In this document: in pieces, positions 43,249-52,009 of the stretch | Numbering within the stretch: the stretch's first letter is position 1 | Layout: each line of letters opens with the position of its first letter | DNA from: Flavobacteriales bacterium UBA7666 | GTDB lineage: Bacteria; Bacteroidota; Bacteroidia; Flavobacteriales_D; Crocinitomicaceae | DNA length: 64,000 nt | NCBI GenBank assembly: GCA_002483265.1 | Contig: DLHO01000019.1 | Location: 62,001 to 126,000, forward strand | Direction: 5' to 3' | Made by a program: the position numbers and the translations under genes | The notes under the pieces: model-generated | Told to the model about the DNA's origin: nothing | The model's database searches: none | The model's input: only the letters and a program-made list of their open reading frames with translations

Positions 43249-43974
43249 TTAGTCGAATTTGACAAGTTTATCTTTTGCCAGATCATATTCGTAAATACTT
43301 TGGTTTTCCTGATCGATATAAATCCATTGCATAACGGAAAGACGATTTTCTATGGTAGTTCCAATACCAATGACTGTGTAATCTCTTTCGTTTTTTTTTC
43401 GATCCTCAAGTGAATATTCAATTTGTTGTTTTTCATTAATAGCATTTTTGATTGAGGCGTTTTTTGAATTCGCAATATAGTATTCAGCTAGTAAATACAA
43501 ATCGTTCAGATAACTATCTGAATAATCTTCTTCAGGAGATGGGTGATATTCCAGTTTTTTTGCTGTTTTTCGAAACATAGAAACATTTCCATCGACTATT
43601 TTTTTGATCGATACCATCCATTTGACAACTTCGGGTCGTTCTCCGTCTCCGGCAATGTAGATCGTGTCATATTTCCATGTAAGCTCAATTTGATCACCTC
43701 TTAGCAAATTCCGTGTATCCGAATCGTTGACATAACCGATCAGCTGATTATTGGAAAGAACTTCGATAAACCAATAATCGAAATTGTCATTGTAAGCCTT
43801 AAACTCGCAACGGTCTTTGTAAAACCTGACCGGCTTTTTTTTAACAGCTAAATTTGATTTTTCTGAAATCTTTGTTTGTGCTGTTTGATCGGAATTTGGT
43901 TTTTTGTCTGAAAAAGTGTTTCTACCACAAGAAAACAGAAGCACCGAGAAAATAATGAAATAGGATGTTCTCAT
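43249..43974 (-). CDS. Hypothetical lipoprotein
   Basis: The ATG complementary to 43972-43974 gives 241 residues with the signal MRTSYFIIFSVLLFSC (Cys16); an upstream in-frame start at 44016 is rejected because it breaks the signal. The mature part is charged and mixed helix/strand with no recognised motif. It is convergent with the nuclease gene, and no operon partner is seen. Confidence 0.72.
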   Translation of the reverse strand: MRTSYFIIFSVLLFSCGRNTFSDKKPNSDQTAQTKISEKSNLAVKKKPVRFYKDRCEFKAYNDNFDYWFIEVLSNNQLIGYVNDSDTRNLLRGDQIELTWKYDTIYIAGDGERPEVVKWMVSIKKIVDGNVSMFRKTAKKLEYHPSPEEDYSDSYLNDLYLLAEYYIANSKNASIKNAINEKQQIEYSLEDRKKNERDYTVIGIGTTIENRLSVMQWIYIDQENQSIYEYDLAKDKLVKFD

Positions 43975-44033
43975 GAGGTTGTCTATTGTGTTTTTGGAAT
44001 GAAAATAATGAATCAAGACTTGACCTTTCGTAT

Positions 44034-44080
44034 TCTGCCAAGTCTTTAGTCTCCTGCCTTAAGTCTAAGAGTCTCTCTAA
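44034..44080. repeat. AAGTCTT-family repeat
   Basis: Overlapping words GACTTGACC, AAGTCTTTAGTCTCC and TTAAGTCTAAGAGTCTC. The TAG stop of the SRPBCC gene (complement of 44077-44079) lies inside it. Confidence 0.6.
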
Positions 44081-44616
44081 GCCTCGATCATTCGTTTCAT
44101 ATTTCCCAATCCTTCTTCGAAATCCTTTCCGATTGCATTTTCCATGTTGAAGAAAAGCATAAAGGCATTGAAAGGCCACGGAGTTCTGCTGGTGAATCCC
44201 CAAGCAACACGGGTGTGTGTGTCACCTTCGCTGGCAACCGTAAAGTAAGCATTTGCAATACTTTTCATTGGTTTCATAAAGCGCAGTTCGTTCTCGATAC
44301 GCTGATTCGGGATCAGTTTTTTAATCTCTTGTTCGCCTTCACCTACTTGTTTGTTCTGGCTTTCCCATTTGGAGATAAATCCAACGGTTTTGTCCGTTCC
44401 AGTGTAGGTCATCTTCACATTCGGATCCATTTGGGTCCATTTGCTCCATTGGTTCTGCTTTTGCAGCGACGTCAGGAAATCATATGTTTCAGGTAGGGGT
44501 TTGTTGACTGCAATGGAGCGTTCTACCGCAAAATCTTTCTTGCTGAAAGCAGCAATAATCAATACAAGGGCAATCAATCCACCGATCGCACCCAGAATAA
44601 TCCAAACAATCATCAT
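44077..44616 (-). CDS. SRPBCC-family lipid/ligand-binding-fold protein
   Basis: The 179-residue protein has an N-terminal membrane helix (IVWIILGAIGGLIALVLIIAAF) and then a polyketide-cyclase/START-like domain: VERSIAVNKPLPETYDFLTSLQKQNQWSKW, TKVGFISKWES-like strands and RVAWGFTSRTPWPFNAFMLFF. Such proteins bind hydrophobic ligands; no ligand can be named. Its stop codon lies in a dispersed repeat. Confidence 0.85.
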   Translation of the reverse strand: MMIVWIILGAIGGLIALVLIIAAFSKKDFAVERSIAVNKPLPETYDFLTSLQKQNQWSKWTQMDPNVKMTYTGTDKTVGFISKWESQNKQVGEGEQEIKKLIPNQRIENELRFMKPMKSIANAYFTVASEGDTHTRVAWGFTSRTPWPFNAFMLFFNMENAIGKDFEEGLGNMKRMIEA

Positions 44617-44652
44617 AAGCTTTAAAATTTAGTGTAAATAAACGATTTTTTT

Positions 44653-44824
44653 TGGAAGACTTAAAAGACATAAGACTTTAGACTCAAAACTTGATTTGTC
44701 TAAGCTGGACAGCCCCTCATCATCGTTTTACATGTTTGATTTTCAAACTAAATATGCAAGAATTTATCCATAAGACAATGATCTAGTCTAAAGTCTTTCG
44801 TCTCTCTTTAAGTCTTAATGTCTA
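44653..44824. repeat. AAGTCTT-family repeats, two clusters
   Basis: 44653-44690 (GAAGACTTAAAAGACATAAG...) and 44783-44824 (GTCTAAAGTCTTTCGTCTC...) are in inverted orientation to each other and fill the gap between the SRPBCC start and HD-protein stop. The HD stop (complement of 44815-44817) falls in the second cluster. Confidence 0.6.
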
Positions 44825-46071
44825 ATAACGGGATAGCACAAACAATACTTCTCTACCGGTTGTGCCAACGCAGAGATATTCAAATTGTCAGAAGCTTTCG
44901 ATACGTCAATCGTTTGACCATCTTTCATCAATAGGTTGATGGTTTGTTTCACCTGGCTATACGCATTATTCGACAACAGTTCAGAGTAAACAAAGTAACT
45001 GATCTCTTCGTCATCCAGCTGATATTGTGTACGCACCAATTCCTTTTCCATCAAAATACGATCAGGACTGAATGGTTCTTTGGCGATCTCAACCTTGTGC
45101 AAATTGCGGTCTACCAGATTTTTGGAAAGAATAGATAAGACCTTGTCCGAATGGTTTTGCCAAACCTTTACAGCTCCCATGATGTCATAATCATCCAGGT
45201 CTGCAAACGTCTTCAGAATCTCCGGATTCGTTTCGAAATCTACTTTTTGTATATCCTGGCTCATGAAGAACAACAAGGCCGGACTACCGAAAAGTACTTC
45301 ACCGTTCCGAATCAGTTTTTTCGCTCTTCGCAAGATATTGATCAGCATAAATTCGCCCGAAACAACTGTTTTGTGCAGATAAACCTGCCAGTACATGACA
45401 CGTCTTGCAACAAGAAACTTCTCAATACTGTAAATTCCCTTTTCGTCGATCACCAACTGGTCGTTGTGCACATTCAGCATTTCAATGATGCGTTCCGTAC
45501 CCACAATTCCTTCGGAAACACCGGTGAAAAAGCTATCTCGCGTCAAGTAGTCCAAACGATCCATGTCCAACTGACTTGAAACCAATTGATAAAGGAATGT
45601 TTTGTGGTATTTATTAGCGAAAATCATCAAGGCGCGTTCCAGATCATCTGAATTATCAGGGAAATCGCGTTTTAATGCCTGTATGAAGTAATATGAAATT
45701 TGTTCGTGGCTGACATTTTTGACGATGTCGTATTCCAACGCATGACTGAAAGGTCCGTGACCAATGTCGTGCAGTAAGATCGCAACCAAAACCGCGCGTT
45801 CTTCTTCGTCAGTAATTTCGTGTCCTTTTCTACGAATCACTGCCAAAGCCTGTGACATGAGGTGCATGGCTCCAATTGCGTGATGAAAACGGGTGTGCAA
45901 TGCACCGGGATAAACCAGGTGTGTCATTCCCAATTGCTTGATTCTTCTAAGTCTTTGAAAGAACGGATGTTCAACCAAATCGAAAATAAACTCGTCGGGA
46001 ATTGAAATAAAACCATAGACGGGATCGTTGATGATTTTCTTTTTATTATTTCGATGTGTGTTTGTACGCAA
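44815..46071 (-). CDS. HD-domain phosphohydrolase
   Basis: A TTG start gives 418 residues; no usable ATG lies near. The HD motif is visible as RFHHAIGAMHLM (His64), ILLHDIGHGPFSH (His101-Asp102) and a later DMDRLDYL. The domain resembles dGTPase-like or nucleotide phosphohydrolases; substrate is not assignable. The gene is divergent from porX with 48 bases between starts. I recall the neighbours HD-porX-tsaE-ald in other Bacteroidetes. Confidence 0.85.
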   Translation of the reverse strand: MRTNTHRNNKKKIINDPVYGFISIPDEFIFDLVEHPFFQRLRRIKQLGMTHLVYPGALHTRFHHAIGAMHLMSQALAVIRRKGHEITDEEERAVLVAILLHDIGHGPFSHALEYDIVKNVSHEQISYYFIQALKRDFPDNSDDLERALMIFANKYHKTFLYQLVSSQLDMDRLDYLTRDSFFTGVSEGIVGTERIIEMLNVHNDQLVIDEKGIYSIEKFLVARRVMYWQVYLHKTVVSGEFMLINILRRAKKLIRNGEVLFGSPALLFFMSQDIQKVDFETNPEILKTFADLDDYDIMGAVKVWQNHSDKVLSILSKNLVDRNLHKVEIAKEPFSPDRILMEKELVRTQYQLDDEEISYFVYSELLSNNAYSQVKQTINLLMKDGQTIDVSKASDNLNISALAQPVEKYCLCYPVIRH

Positions 46072-46119
46072 TTGAATACCTTTATAAATCTAATATCAAA
46101 GCTAATTAATCTTTAGGAT

Positions 46120-47661
46120 ATGCAAGCAAAGATTCTGTGGGCAGACGACGAAATGGAGTTTCTGAAACCACATGTACTCTTTTTGGAAGCAAAAGGATAC
46201 AGTGTAGAACTCATCAACAACGGCAGTGAGGCGGTGGAAAAATGTCAGGAAAACAATTACGATATTGTCTTTTTGGACGAGAATATGCCTGGTATCTCCG
46301 GATTGGAAACATTAGCGCGGATCAAGGAAATTACTCCTATGACTCCGGTTGTTATGATTACCAAAAGTGAGGAGGAATCCATTATGGAAGAGGCAATCGG
46401 GAGTAAAATCGCCGATTACCTGATCAAACCGGTAAATCCGAATCAGTTATTACTGTGCTTAAAGAAGAATTTGGACCACCGAAAATTGGTTTCTCAGAAA
46501 ACGAATTCAAACTATCAGCAGGAATTCCGTCAGCTGGGAATGCAGCTCAACGGGCGTTTGGATGCCGAAGAATGGAAAGACGTGTTCAAAAAGCTGACTT
46601 ATTGGGATTTGGAATTCAATGGAATTGAAGATCAGGGAATGCGTGAGATTTTGAATGCGCAGCGAAAAGAAGCAAATGACTTGTTCTGTCGTTTCATTGA
46701 AAATAATTACGAAGATTGGTTCAATGGAGAAGAAGAAGCGCCGGATATGGTTCATCATTTATTGAAGGAACAAGTTTTCCCGCTGCTGAATGAGCGAGTT
46801 TTCCTAATGGTTATTGATAACCTGCGCTACGACCAGTGGCAGATTTTGAAACCGATTATTTCCAATTATTTCAACATAGAAAAAGAAGAGATCGTTTATT
46901 CGATTTTGCCAACAGCAACGCACTACGCAAGAAATGCTTTGTTTGCGGGGTTAATGCCTTCAGAAATTGAGAAGCGTTTTCCAAAACAATGGTTGAACGA
47001 AGAAGATGAAGGCGGAAAAAATATGCATGAGGCCGCATTTTTGGAAGGAAATCTGAAACGCAACGGCAAGAATGTTAAATGGTCGTATCACAAGATTACG
47101 AATCTGGAAGCGGGTAAAAGACTGGTAGATCAATTCCATACTTTGTGGGACAATCAGCTAAATGCAATCGTTTACAATTTTGTAGACATGCTTTCTCATG
47201 CACGTACCGAAATGGATATGATCAAGGAATTGGCTGCCGATGAAGCTGCTTATCGCTCATTGACACTTTCCTGGTTTGAGCATTCTCCCTTGCAGGAAAT
47301 GTTTAAGAAGATTGCCGAAAAAGGTGGAAAGGTTGTGATCACAACAGATCACGGAACCGTTCGTGTTACCAATCCGGTGAAAATTGTCGGAGACCGCAGT
47401 ACGAATACCAACCTTCGTTACAAAACAGGACGGAATCTGAGCTATAAAGAGAAGGAAGTATTTACGATCAAACATCCGGATAAAGTAGGTTTACCAAAGT
47501 CGAGTTTGTCTGCTGAATTCGTTTTTACAAGGGAAGAAGATTATTTCGTTTATCCCAATAACTACAATCATTTTGTCAATTATTATAACGATACGTTCCA
47601 ACATGGTGGCGTTTCGATGGAAGAATTGTTGATTCCATTCATCATTTTGCAGTCGAAGTGA
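46120..47661 (+). CDS. porX: PorX, T9SS response regulator with PglZ phosphatase domain
   Basis: The 513-residue protein joins a CheY-like receiver (Asp53 in DIVFLDENMPG, Asp9-Asp10, Lys103 in IKPVNP) to a C-terminal PglZ/alkaline phosphatase-like domain (VFLMVIDNLRYDQW, ILPTATHYARNALFAGL, KVVITTDHGTVRV). PorX is the response regulator of the PorXY system that controls T9SS, and its PglZ domain hydrolyses nucleotide phosphodiesters. The partner histidine kinase PorY was not found here. The gene shares GTGA with tsaE, so the two are co-translated. Confidence 0.92.
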   Translation: MQAKILWADDEMEFLKPHVLFLEAKGYSVELINNGSEAVEKCQENNYDIVFLDENMPGISGLETLARIKEITPMTPVVMITKSEEESIMEEAIGSKIADYLIKPVNPNQLLLCLKKNLDHRKLVSQKTNSNYQQEFRQLGMQLNGRLDAEEWKDVFKKLTYWDLEFNGIEDQGMREILNAQRKEANDLFCRFIENNYEDWFNGEEEAPDMVHHLLKEQVFPLLNERVFLMVIDNLRYDQWQILKPIISNYFNIEKEEIVYSILPTATHYARNALFAGLMPSEIEKRFPKQWLNEEDEGGKNMHEAAFLEGNLKRNGKNVKWSYHKITNLEAGKRLVDQFHTLWDNQLNAIVYNFVDMLSHARTEMDMIKELAADEAAYRSLTLSWFEHSPLQEMFKKIAEKGGKVVITTDHGTVRVTNPVKIVGDRSTNTNLRYKTGRNLSYKEKEVFTIKHPDKVGLPKSSLSAEFVFTREEDYFVYPNNYNHFVNYYNDTFQHGGVSMEELLIPFIILQSK

Positions 47662-48074
47662 AAGAATTGATTGCACATAATTTAGATGATGTTCCCTTTG
47701 TTGCCAAAGAAATTCTGGAAACCATCGGGCATCAGAAAGTAATTGCTTTTTACGCAGAAATGGGCTCCGGTAAAACGACGCTTATTTCTGCAATTTTACG
47801 TGCCATGGGAATTGAAACGCTGGAAGGCTCCCCCACCTATTCCTTGGTAAATTCCTATGAATCTCCGTATTATGGAGAAGTCATGCATTTCGATATGTAT
47901 CGTTTGAATTCGATTGAGGAAGCCATGGATGCCGGAGTGGAGGAATTGTTGTATTCAGGGGCTTATTGCTTTGTGGAATGGGCAGAAATTATTGAACCTT
48001 TATTGCCAGATGATGTGGTGAAAGTGAAAATCACAATCAATGAGAGTGGGGAGCGCTTGATTCAGGTCGGTTGA
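47658..48074 (+). CDS. tsaE: tRNA threonylcarbamoyladenosine synthesis ATPase TsaE
   Basis: A GTG start overlaps the porX stop. The 138-residue protein has the P-loop YAEMGSGKTTLISAIL (Gly36 to Thr41) and the TsaE pattern EGSPTYSLVNSY followed by HFDMYRL and GAYCFVEWAE. TsaE helps form the t6A37 modification of tRNAs decoding ANN codons. Length is typical. The link to porX is a transcription and translation arrangement; no shared function is known to me. Confidence 0.93.
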   Translation: MKELIAHNLDDVPFVAKEILETIGHQKVIAFYAEMGSGKTTLISAILRAMGIETLEGSPTYSLVNSYESPYYGEVMHFDMYRLNSIEEAMDAGVEELLYSGAYCFVEWAEIIEPLLPDDVVKVKITINESGERLIQVG

Positions 48075-48563
48075 AAAACTCTTGGTTGAGGAGTGAAACT
48101 CTCAGAATCCTCAATTTTACAGGGCAAATAGACAGGTGTCTATCCATCATTTTGGGACTAGACGGTAGGATTATTTCCTTTTTTTGGATCGATTAATAAA
48201 TCGCCAATCTCCCCGAATTTTAATCTTCGAAAATTTTGGAATTCGAGAATTCGCAAATTTGCTTGTTTGCAAATTTTAGTGTTTGCAAAGATGCGAACAG
48301 ATTTGATGTTAAGGCATTGTTTTTGAGTGTTTTAAATTTTTACTTATTGAAACACAACAGTCTCGCTATTAAGATAATGTAAGGATTAAAATTCAGAAAC
48401 AAGTCTTATTAAACTTTGCATTCTCAACACCTTTTGGTTTGTTTTTTCTGCGGTCTTCTGCGCTCCTCAGCGGGAAATAATTCGTACCAACTTCTTTGTC
48501 CGTTAGCGGTTATCCATATTCCTTTTTTTCGTATCTTCGTTTGGCTAAAATTGGACACAGACT
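48075..48563. other. 489-base gap before ald
   Basis: No gene seen. There is a palindrome ATAGACAGGTGTCTAT (48128-48143, centre GG), low-complexity DNA around 48230-48300 with repeated TTTGCAAA and GAATTCG words, and a CTGCGGTCTTCTGCGC repeat near 48450-48477. A possible -7 box near 48532 (TATCTTCG) is weak. Confidence 0.65.
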
Positions 48564-49790
48564 ATGGTAAAGGACCCGGAATTACTCAAGCAACTTTTGA
48601 AAGAGGGCAATATTCTTCCAATGGAAGAAATGCTCGAAATTGCTAAGAAAAAAGGACGATTAGTAATAGGAATTCCGAAAGAGTTAAGTTTTCAGGAACG
48701 TCGTGTAGCCTTGGTTCCGGAAGCAGTTTCATTTTTAGTAGCAAACGGACACGATGTGCGCGTTGAAAGAGGAGCCGGAGAATCCAGCAAGTTTAGTGAC
48801 CGTGAATATTCCGAAGCAGGAGCAGAGCTTTGTCCGTCGAATAGAGAAATCTTTGAGTGCGATATTATTTTGAAAGTCACGCCAGCTTCTGAAGAAGAAG
48901 TGGATCTGATGAAAGGAAATCAAACACTGATTTCTGCATTGCAATTAAGTATACAACCCAAAAGCATTCTTCAGAAGTTAATAGAAAAGAAAGTCACAGC
49001 AATTGCTTGGGATTATATCCGTGATGAGCAGGGAGTTTTTCCGGTAGTGCGCACCATGGGTGAAATTGCAGGCACAACATCTATTTTGATCGCAGGTGAA
49101 TTATTATCCTCGTTCAACGAAGGAAAAGGAATCATGCTGGGTGGAATTGCCGGAGTGCAACCAACAGAAGTTGTGGTATTGGGAGCGGGCACCGTTGGTG
49201 AATTCGCTACTCGCGCTGCAATGGGACTGGGAGCTTCCGTGAAAGTGTTCGACAATAGCTTGTCTCGTTTACGTCGTTTGCAAAACGATCTGGGTTCACG
49301 AATCTATACTTCCGTTTTGCAGCCAAAAGTTCTTGCAAAATCCATTATGCGTGCCGATGTTGTAATTGGAGCCATTCGTTCCCCCTTAGGGCGCACACCT
49401 TGCGTGGTTTCTGCAGAAATGGTAGAGAATATGAAAGAAGGTTCCGTTATTGTAGATGTGAGTATAGATCAGGGAGGATGTTTCGAAACTTCCCGTGTGA
49501 CGAATCACAATAATCCGACGTTTGTGAAACACGGAGTAGTGCATTACTGCGTTCCGAATATTGCATCACGCGTTCCAAGAACAGCTTCGTTTGCCTTGTC
49601 CAATATCTTTTCTCCTATCCTGATGGATATGGGAGAATCGGGAGGATGTTTGGATCTGATCCGCAATGACCATGGATTCCGTTCCGGAGTTTATATCTAC
49701 AAAGGAATTCTCGTAAGCGAAGTCTTAGGCCGTGTTTTTGACTTGAAATACAAGGATATTGATTTGTTAATGATGGGATTGAAAGGGTAA
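48564..49790 (+). CDS. ald: Alanine dehydrogenase
   Basis: The 408-residue protein has KELSFQERRVALVPEAV at the start of the catalytic domain, a Rossmann loop VVLGAGTVGEFATRAAMGLGASV and FEVTPAS/VGAIRSPLGRTPCVV segments typical of alanine dehydrogenase. It interconverts L-alanine and pyruvate with NAD. About 30 extra N-terminal residues precede the usual start, as is common in Bacteroidetes members. The NAD(P)-transhydrogenase alpha subunit is related but shorter or split. Confidence 0.9.
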   Translation: MVKDPELLKQLLKEGNILPMEEMLEIAKKKGRLVIGIPKELSFQERRVALVPEAVSFLVANGHDVRVERGAGESSKFSDREYSEAGAELCPSNREIFECDIILKVTPASEEEVDLMKGNQTLISALQLSIQPKSILQKLIEKKVTAIAWDYIRDEQGVFPVVRTMGEIAGTTSILIAGELLSSFNEGKGIMLGGIAGVQPTEVVVLGAGTVGEFATRAAMGLGASVKVFDNSLSRLRRLQNDLGSRIYTSVLQPKVLAKSIMRADVVIGAIRSPLGRTPCVVSAEMVENMKEGSVIVDVSIDQGGCFETSRVTNHNNPTFVKHGVVHYCVPNIASRVPRTASFALSNIFSPILMDMGESGGCLDLIRNDHGFRSGVYIYKGILVSEVLGRVFDLKYKDIDLLMMGLKG

Positions 49791-49794
49791 TTAG

Positions 49795-49866
49795 CAATGT
49801 TATAATTATCAAGAATATAAAACACAGATCTTCTTGATAATTAATAATTAAGTCATTGATAATTTT
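49795..49866. repeat. TGATAATT-family repeat with hairpin
   Basis: ATTATCAAGAA (49805-49815) pairs exactly with TTCTTGATAAT (49831-49841), followed by more TTGATAATTNA words. It lies between convergent ald and the beta-barrel gene and may terminate both. Confidence 0.6.
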
Positions 49867-49870
49867 TGTT

Positions 49871-50563
49871 CTATCCTCCTCGTTTATTCCCTTTATATTT
49901 CTGTTTTTTACTCGTCCACTTGTAGCGCTTCTTGTTGAAGTTTTCTCTTCCACGAGCACCGGAATTGAATTTGTAGACAAAACCAAGATTGTGCTGCAAA
50001 TAATTTCCGCCCGATAATGCACCACCTGTGAAGGCAATTTTCCCGGAAGTTTGGATCTGGAATCCTAAACCACGATAGAAAAACAAATTCACTCCCAAAC
50101 CAATATTTCCAGTCAAAGCGCTAACACCCGGCATCGTGGTACGTTGTGTCATTCCAATTCCCAAAGAAACATACGGATCAACCCAACGTGGAGTGATTAA
50201 AGGATAAAAGCTGTATTTACAATTCAGATCAAGAGCTAAAAACACTCCCGAACGATTAATAGAGTCGTTGATTAATTTCCCGGCTTTATACGTAACGTAT
50301 GCTCCCGAAAATTCTGCACTCAATCCGTACTTAAAGTACTTGTCGACCATGATGCGAGTAGGGAAATATTCGTAATTCCACGACTGTGCCACGTCAAATG
50401 GCTGACACAATCCACGACCATCGTCTTCCACAGCAGTCCAACTTACACCAATCATCCAGGAATAAGGTTTACGGTTCCCCAGAACATATGGCTGAGCATC
50501 AACGATGTTCGTGACACACAAAAATGTGAAAAGCAAGACTGAATGTATTAACGTCTTCTGCAT
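49871..50563 (-). CDS. Outer membrane beta-barrel protein
   Basis: From the ATG complementary to 50561-50563 the protein has 230 residues (two more residues if the ATG at 50569 is used). The signal peptide ends TNIVDAQ. The rest alternates aromatic-rich strands (YVSLGIGMTQRTTMPGV, GNIGLGVNLFFYRGLGFQIQTSGKIAF) typical of a small OmpA/OmpW-like barrel. It has a basic tail (KKRYKWTSKKQKYKGNKRGG), which is unusual. Ligand or function is unknown. Confidence 0.8.
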   Translation of the reverse strand: MQKTLIHSVLLFTFLCVTNIVDAQPYVLGNRKPYSWMIGVSWTAVEDDGRGLCQPFDVAQSWNYEYFPTRIMVDKYFKYGLSAEFSGAYVTYKAGKLINDSINRSGVFLALDLNCKYSFYPLITPRWVDPYVSLGIGMTQRTTMPGVSALTGNIGLGVNLFFYRGLGFQIQTSGKIAFTGGALSGGNYLQHNLGFVYKFNSGARGRENFNKKRYKWTSKKQKYKGNKRGG

Positions 50564-50592
50564 AGGCATGGATCGAGTCTATTAATTTGCTT

Positions 50593-50600
50593 CAAATGTA
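50593..50600 (-). promoter_or_regulatory. -7 box for the beta-barrel gene
   Basis: Minus-strand TACATTTG, a perfect TAnnTTTG match 29 bases before the chosen ATG, with TTG (complement of 50623-50625) after a 22-base spacer. Confidence 0.5.
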
Positions 50601-50667
50601 TATAGCTTATCTGAATATCCCACAATTTTTTTGAAAAATGTTGGTATATTAGCCAAAACTGAAACGC

Positions 50668-51882
50668 GTGAGAGGCAACAAATTAGGACTAAAATGGCCT
50701 GAGACAACCCCTGAATGGGAGAAGAATTTAGTTCGAAAGGTGAATTTCCTGAGTTTGATTGGTACGTTCAATGTGTTTGCATGCTTAATCGTCTTTAATA
50801 TCATTGGTTTTCAGTTTCTAAACCTTCATTTTTTCGTCGTATTGGGCTTGGCTACGGTAGTTTTTTCATTGAATTACTGGGGTAAATTCATTATCGCTTC
50901 TTACCTCTTTTTTGCAATTGGAGTTTATTTGCTGGGGGTTGCAACCATTTACATGCAGTTGGAAAGCAATGTACTCATGTATTTTTTTCCGCTGACACTT
51001 TCTATTGTCCAGATTTATGGGAGGAAAGAATCCTTCAAGCACTTAGTGATCTGGTGTATCATCTATTTTTTGACAATTAGTTTTCTGGTAATTTTTGGTC
51101 CGGATTATTATCCAATTAAAATTAGTCCTGCTCACATTGGTACCTTGAAGGTTTTTAACGGACTCTTCGCTTTCTTTTGTGGCCTAATGCAAATTACCGT
51201 AATCACGTGGCTAAATATTCGACAAGAAGAGCAAATCCGCAATGTGATAGAAGAAAAACGTTTGCTTTTGGCAGAACTGTATCATCGGGTGAAAAACAAT
51301 CTGAATATTGTCACCAGTTTAATCAATATCAGAAAGAACAATTCGAATTCGCAGGAAGTGAAGGATGCATTGGAAGATTGCCGGGGAAGAGTCTATTCCA
51401 TGGCTTTGGTGCATCAACAAATGTATTCAGGATCTAAAGTAGGGAATCTGAACATGATGGATTATTTAGTAGAACTGATCCGAAATGTAGAACATGCGTT
51501 TGGTGGTGATGCCGATGTGGTTCTGGAAGTAGATTCCACTAAATTAATCCTGCCCATTTCAAAGGCCGTTCCCATTGGTTTGATCATGAACGAACTGATT
51601 ACGAATTCCTACAAACATGCCATGACACCGGATAAGAAACTAGTTGTAATGATCCACGTTTCTCAAATTGGAAATTCATTGCAAATCGAAGTAACGGATA
51701 ACGGTCCCGGAATTAAATCGGATAAGCAAACCGGAAATACACTTGGCTTTGAACTGATTCGGTCTTTATGCGAACAAATAGACGCAAGCTTTATCATCGG
51801 TAAATACGAGGGTGAAAATTCAGGCGGAAGCATTCAGATCAAGATTATTGATTATTCGGTGAATACACAACTTTTTGTTTAA
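50668..51882 (+). CDS. Membrane-bound sensor histidine kinase
   Basis: A GTG start gives 404 residues. Six membrane helices fill residues about 26-185. LLLAELYHRVKNNLNIVTSLI carries the phosphorylated His207 in an HWE/HisKA_2-type (HRVKNN) dimerisation helix, followed by a HATPase domain with IMNELITNSYKHA and DNGPGI. No response regulator lies next to it. The input signal is unknown. Its TAA stop begins a dispersed repeat. Confidence 0.88.
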   Translation: MRGNKLGLKWPETTPEWEKNLVRKVNFLSLIGTFNVFACLIVFNIIGFQFLNLHFFVVLGLATVVFSLNYWGKFIIASYLFFAIGVYLLGVATIYMQLESNVLMYFFPLTLSIVQIYGRKESFKHLVIWCIIYFLTISFLVIFGPDYYPIKISPAHIGTLKVFNGLFAFFCGLMQITVITWLNIRQEEQIRNVIEEKRLLLAELYHRVKNNLNIVTSLINIRKNNSNSQEVKDALEDCRGRVYSMALVHQQMYSGSKVGNLNMMDYLVELIRNVEHAFGGDADVVLEVDSTKLILPISKAVPIGLIMNELITNSYKHAMTPDKKLVVMIHVSQIGNSLQIEVTDNGPGIKSDKQTGNTLGFELIRSLCEQIDASFIIGKYEGENSGGSIQIKIIDYSVNTQLFV

Positions 51883-51911
51883 ATTGAAAATGTAAAATGG
51901 AGAATTGAAAA
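51880..51911. repeat. 32-base TTTTACATTTT-family repeat, copy 1
   Basis: Matches the reverse complement of 62976-63007 at 31 of 32 positions. It starts with the histidine kinase stop codon. A shorter variant is near 41181-41206. Confidence 0.8.
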
Positions 51912-51972
51912 GAGCTTCGCAATTCTTCGGGATAAATTGATATCAACCTGATACTTCATATCCTCCTTTTCA

Positions 51973-51990
51973 TCCCGATAGCTATCGGGA
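51973..51990. repeat. Perfect 18-base palindrome
   Basis: TCCCGATAGCTATCGGGA, with a sibling TCCCGATAATTATCGGGA at 60816-60833. It lies in the convergent gap between histidine kinase and helicase genes. Confidence 0.75.
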
Positions 51991-52009
51991 TTACATTATC
52001 AATTTTCAA

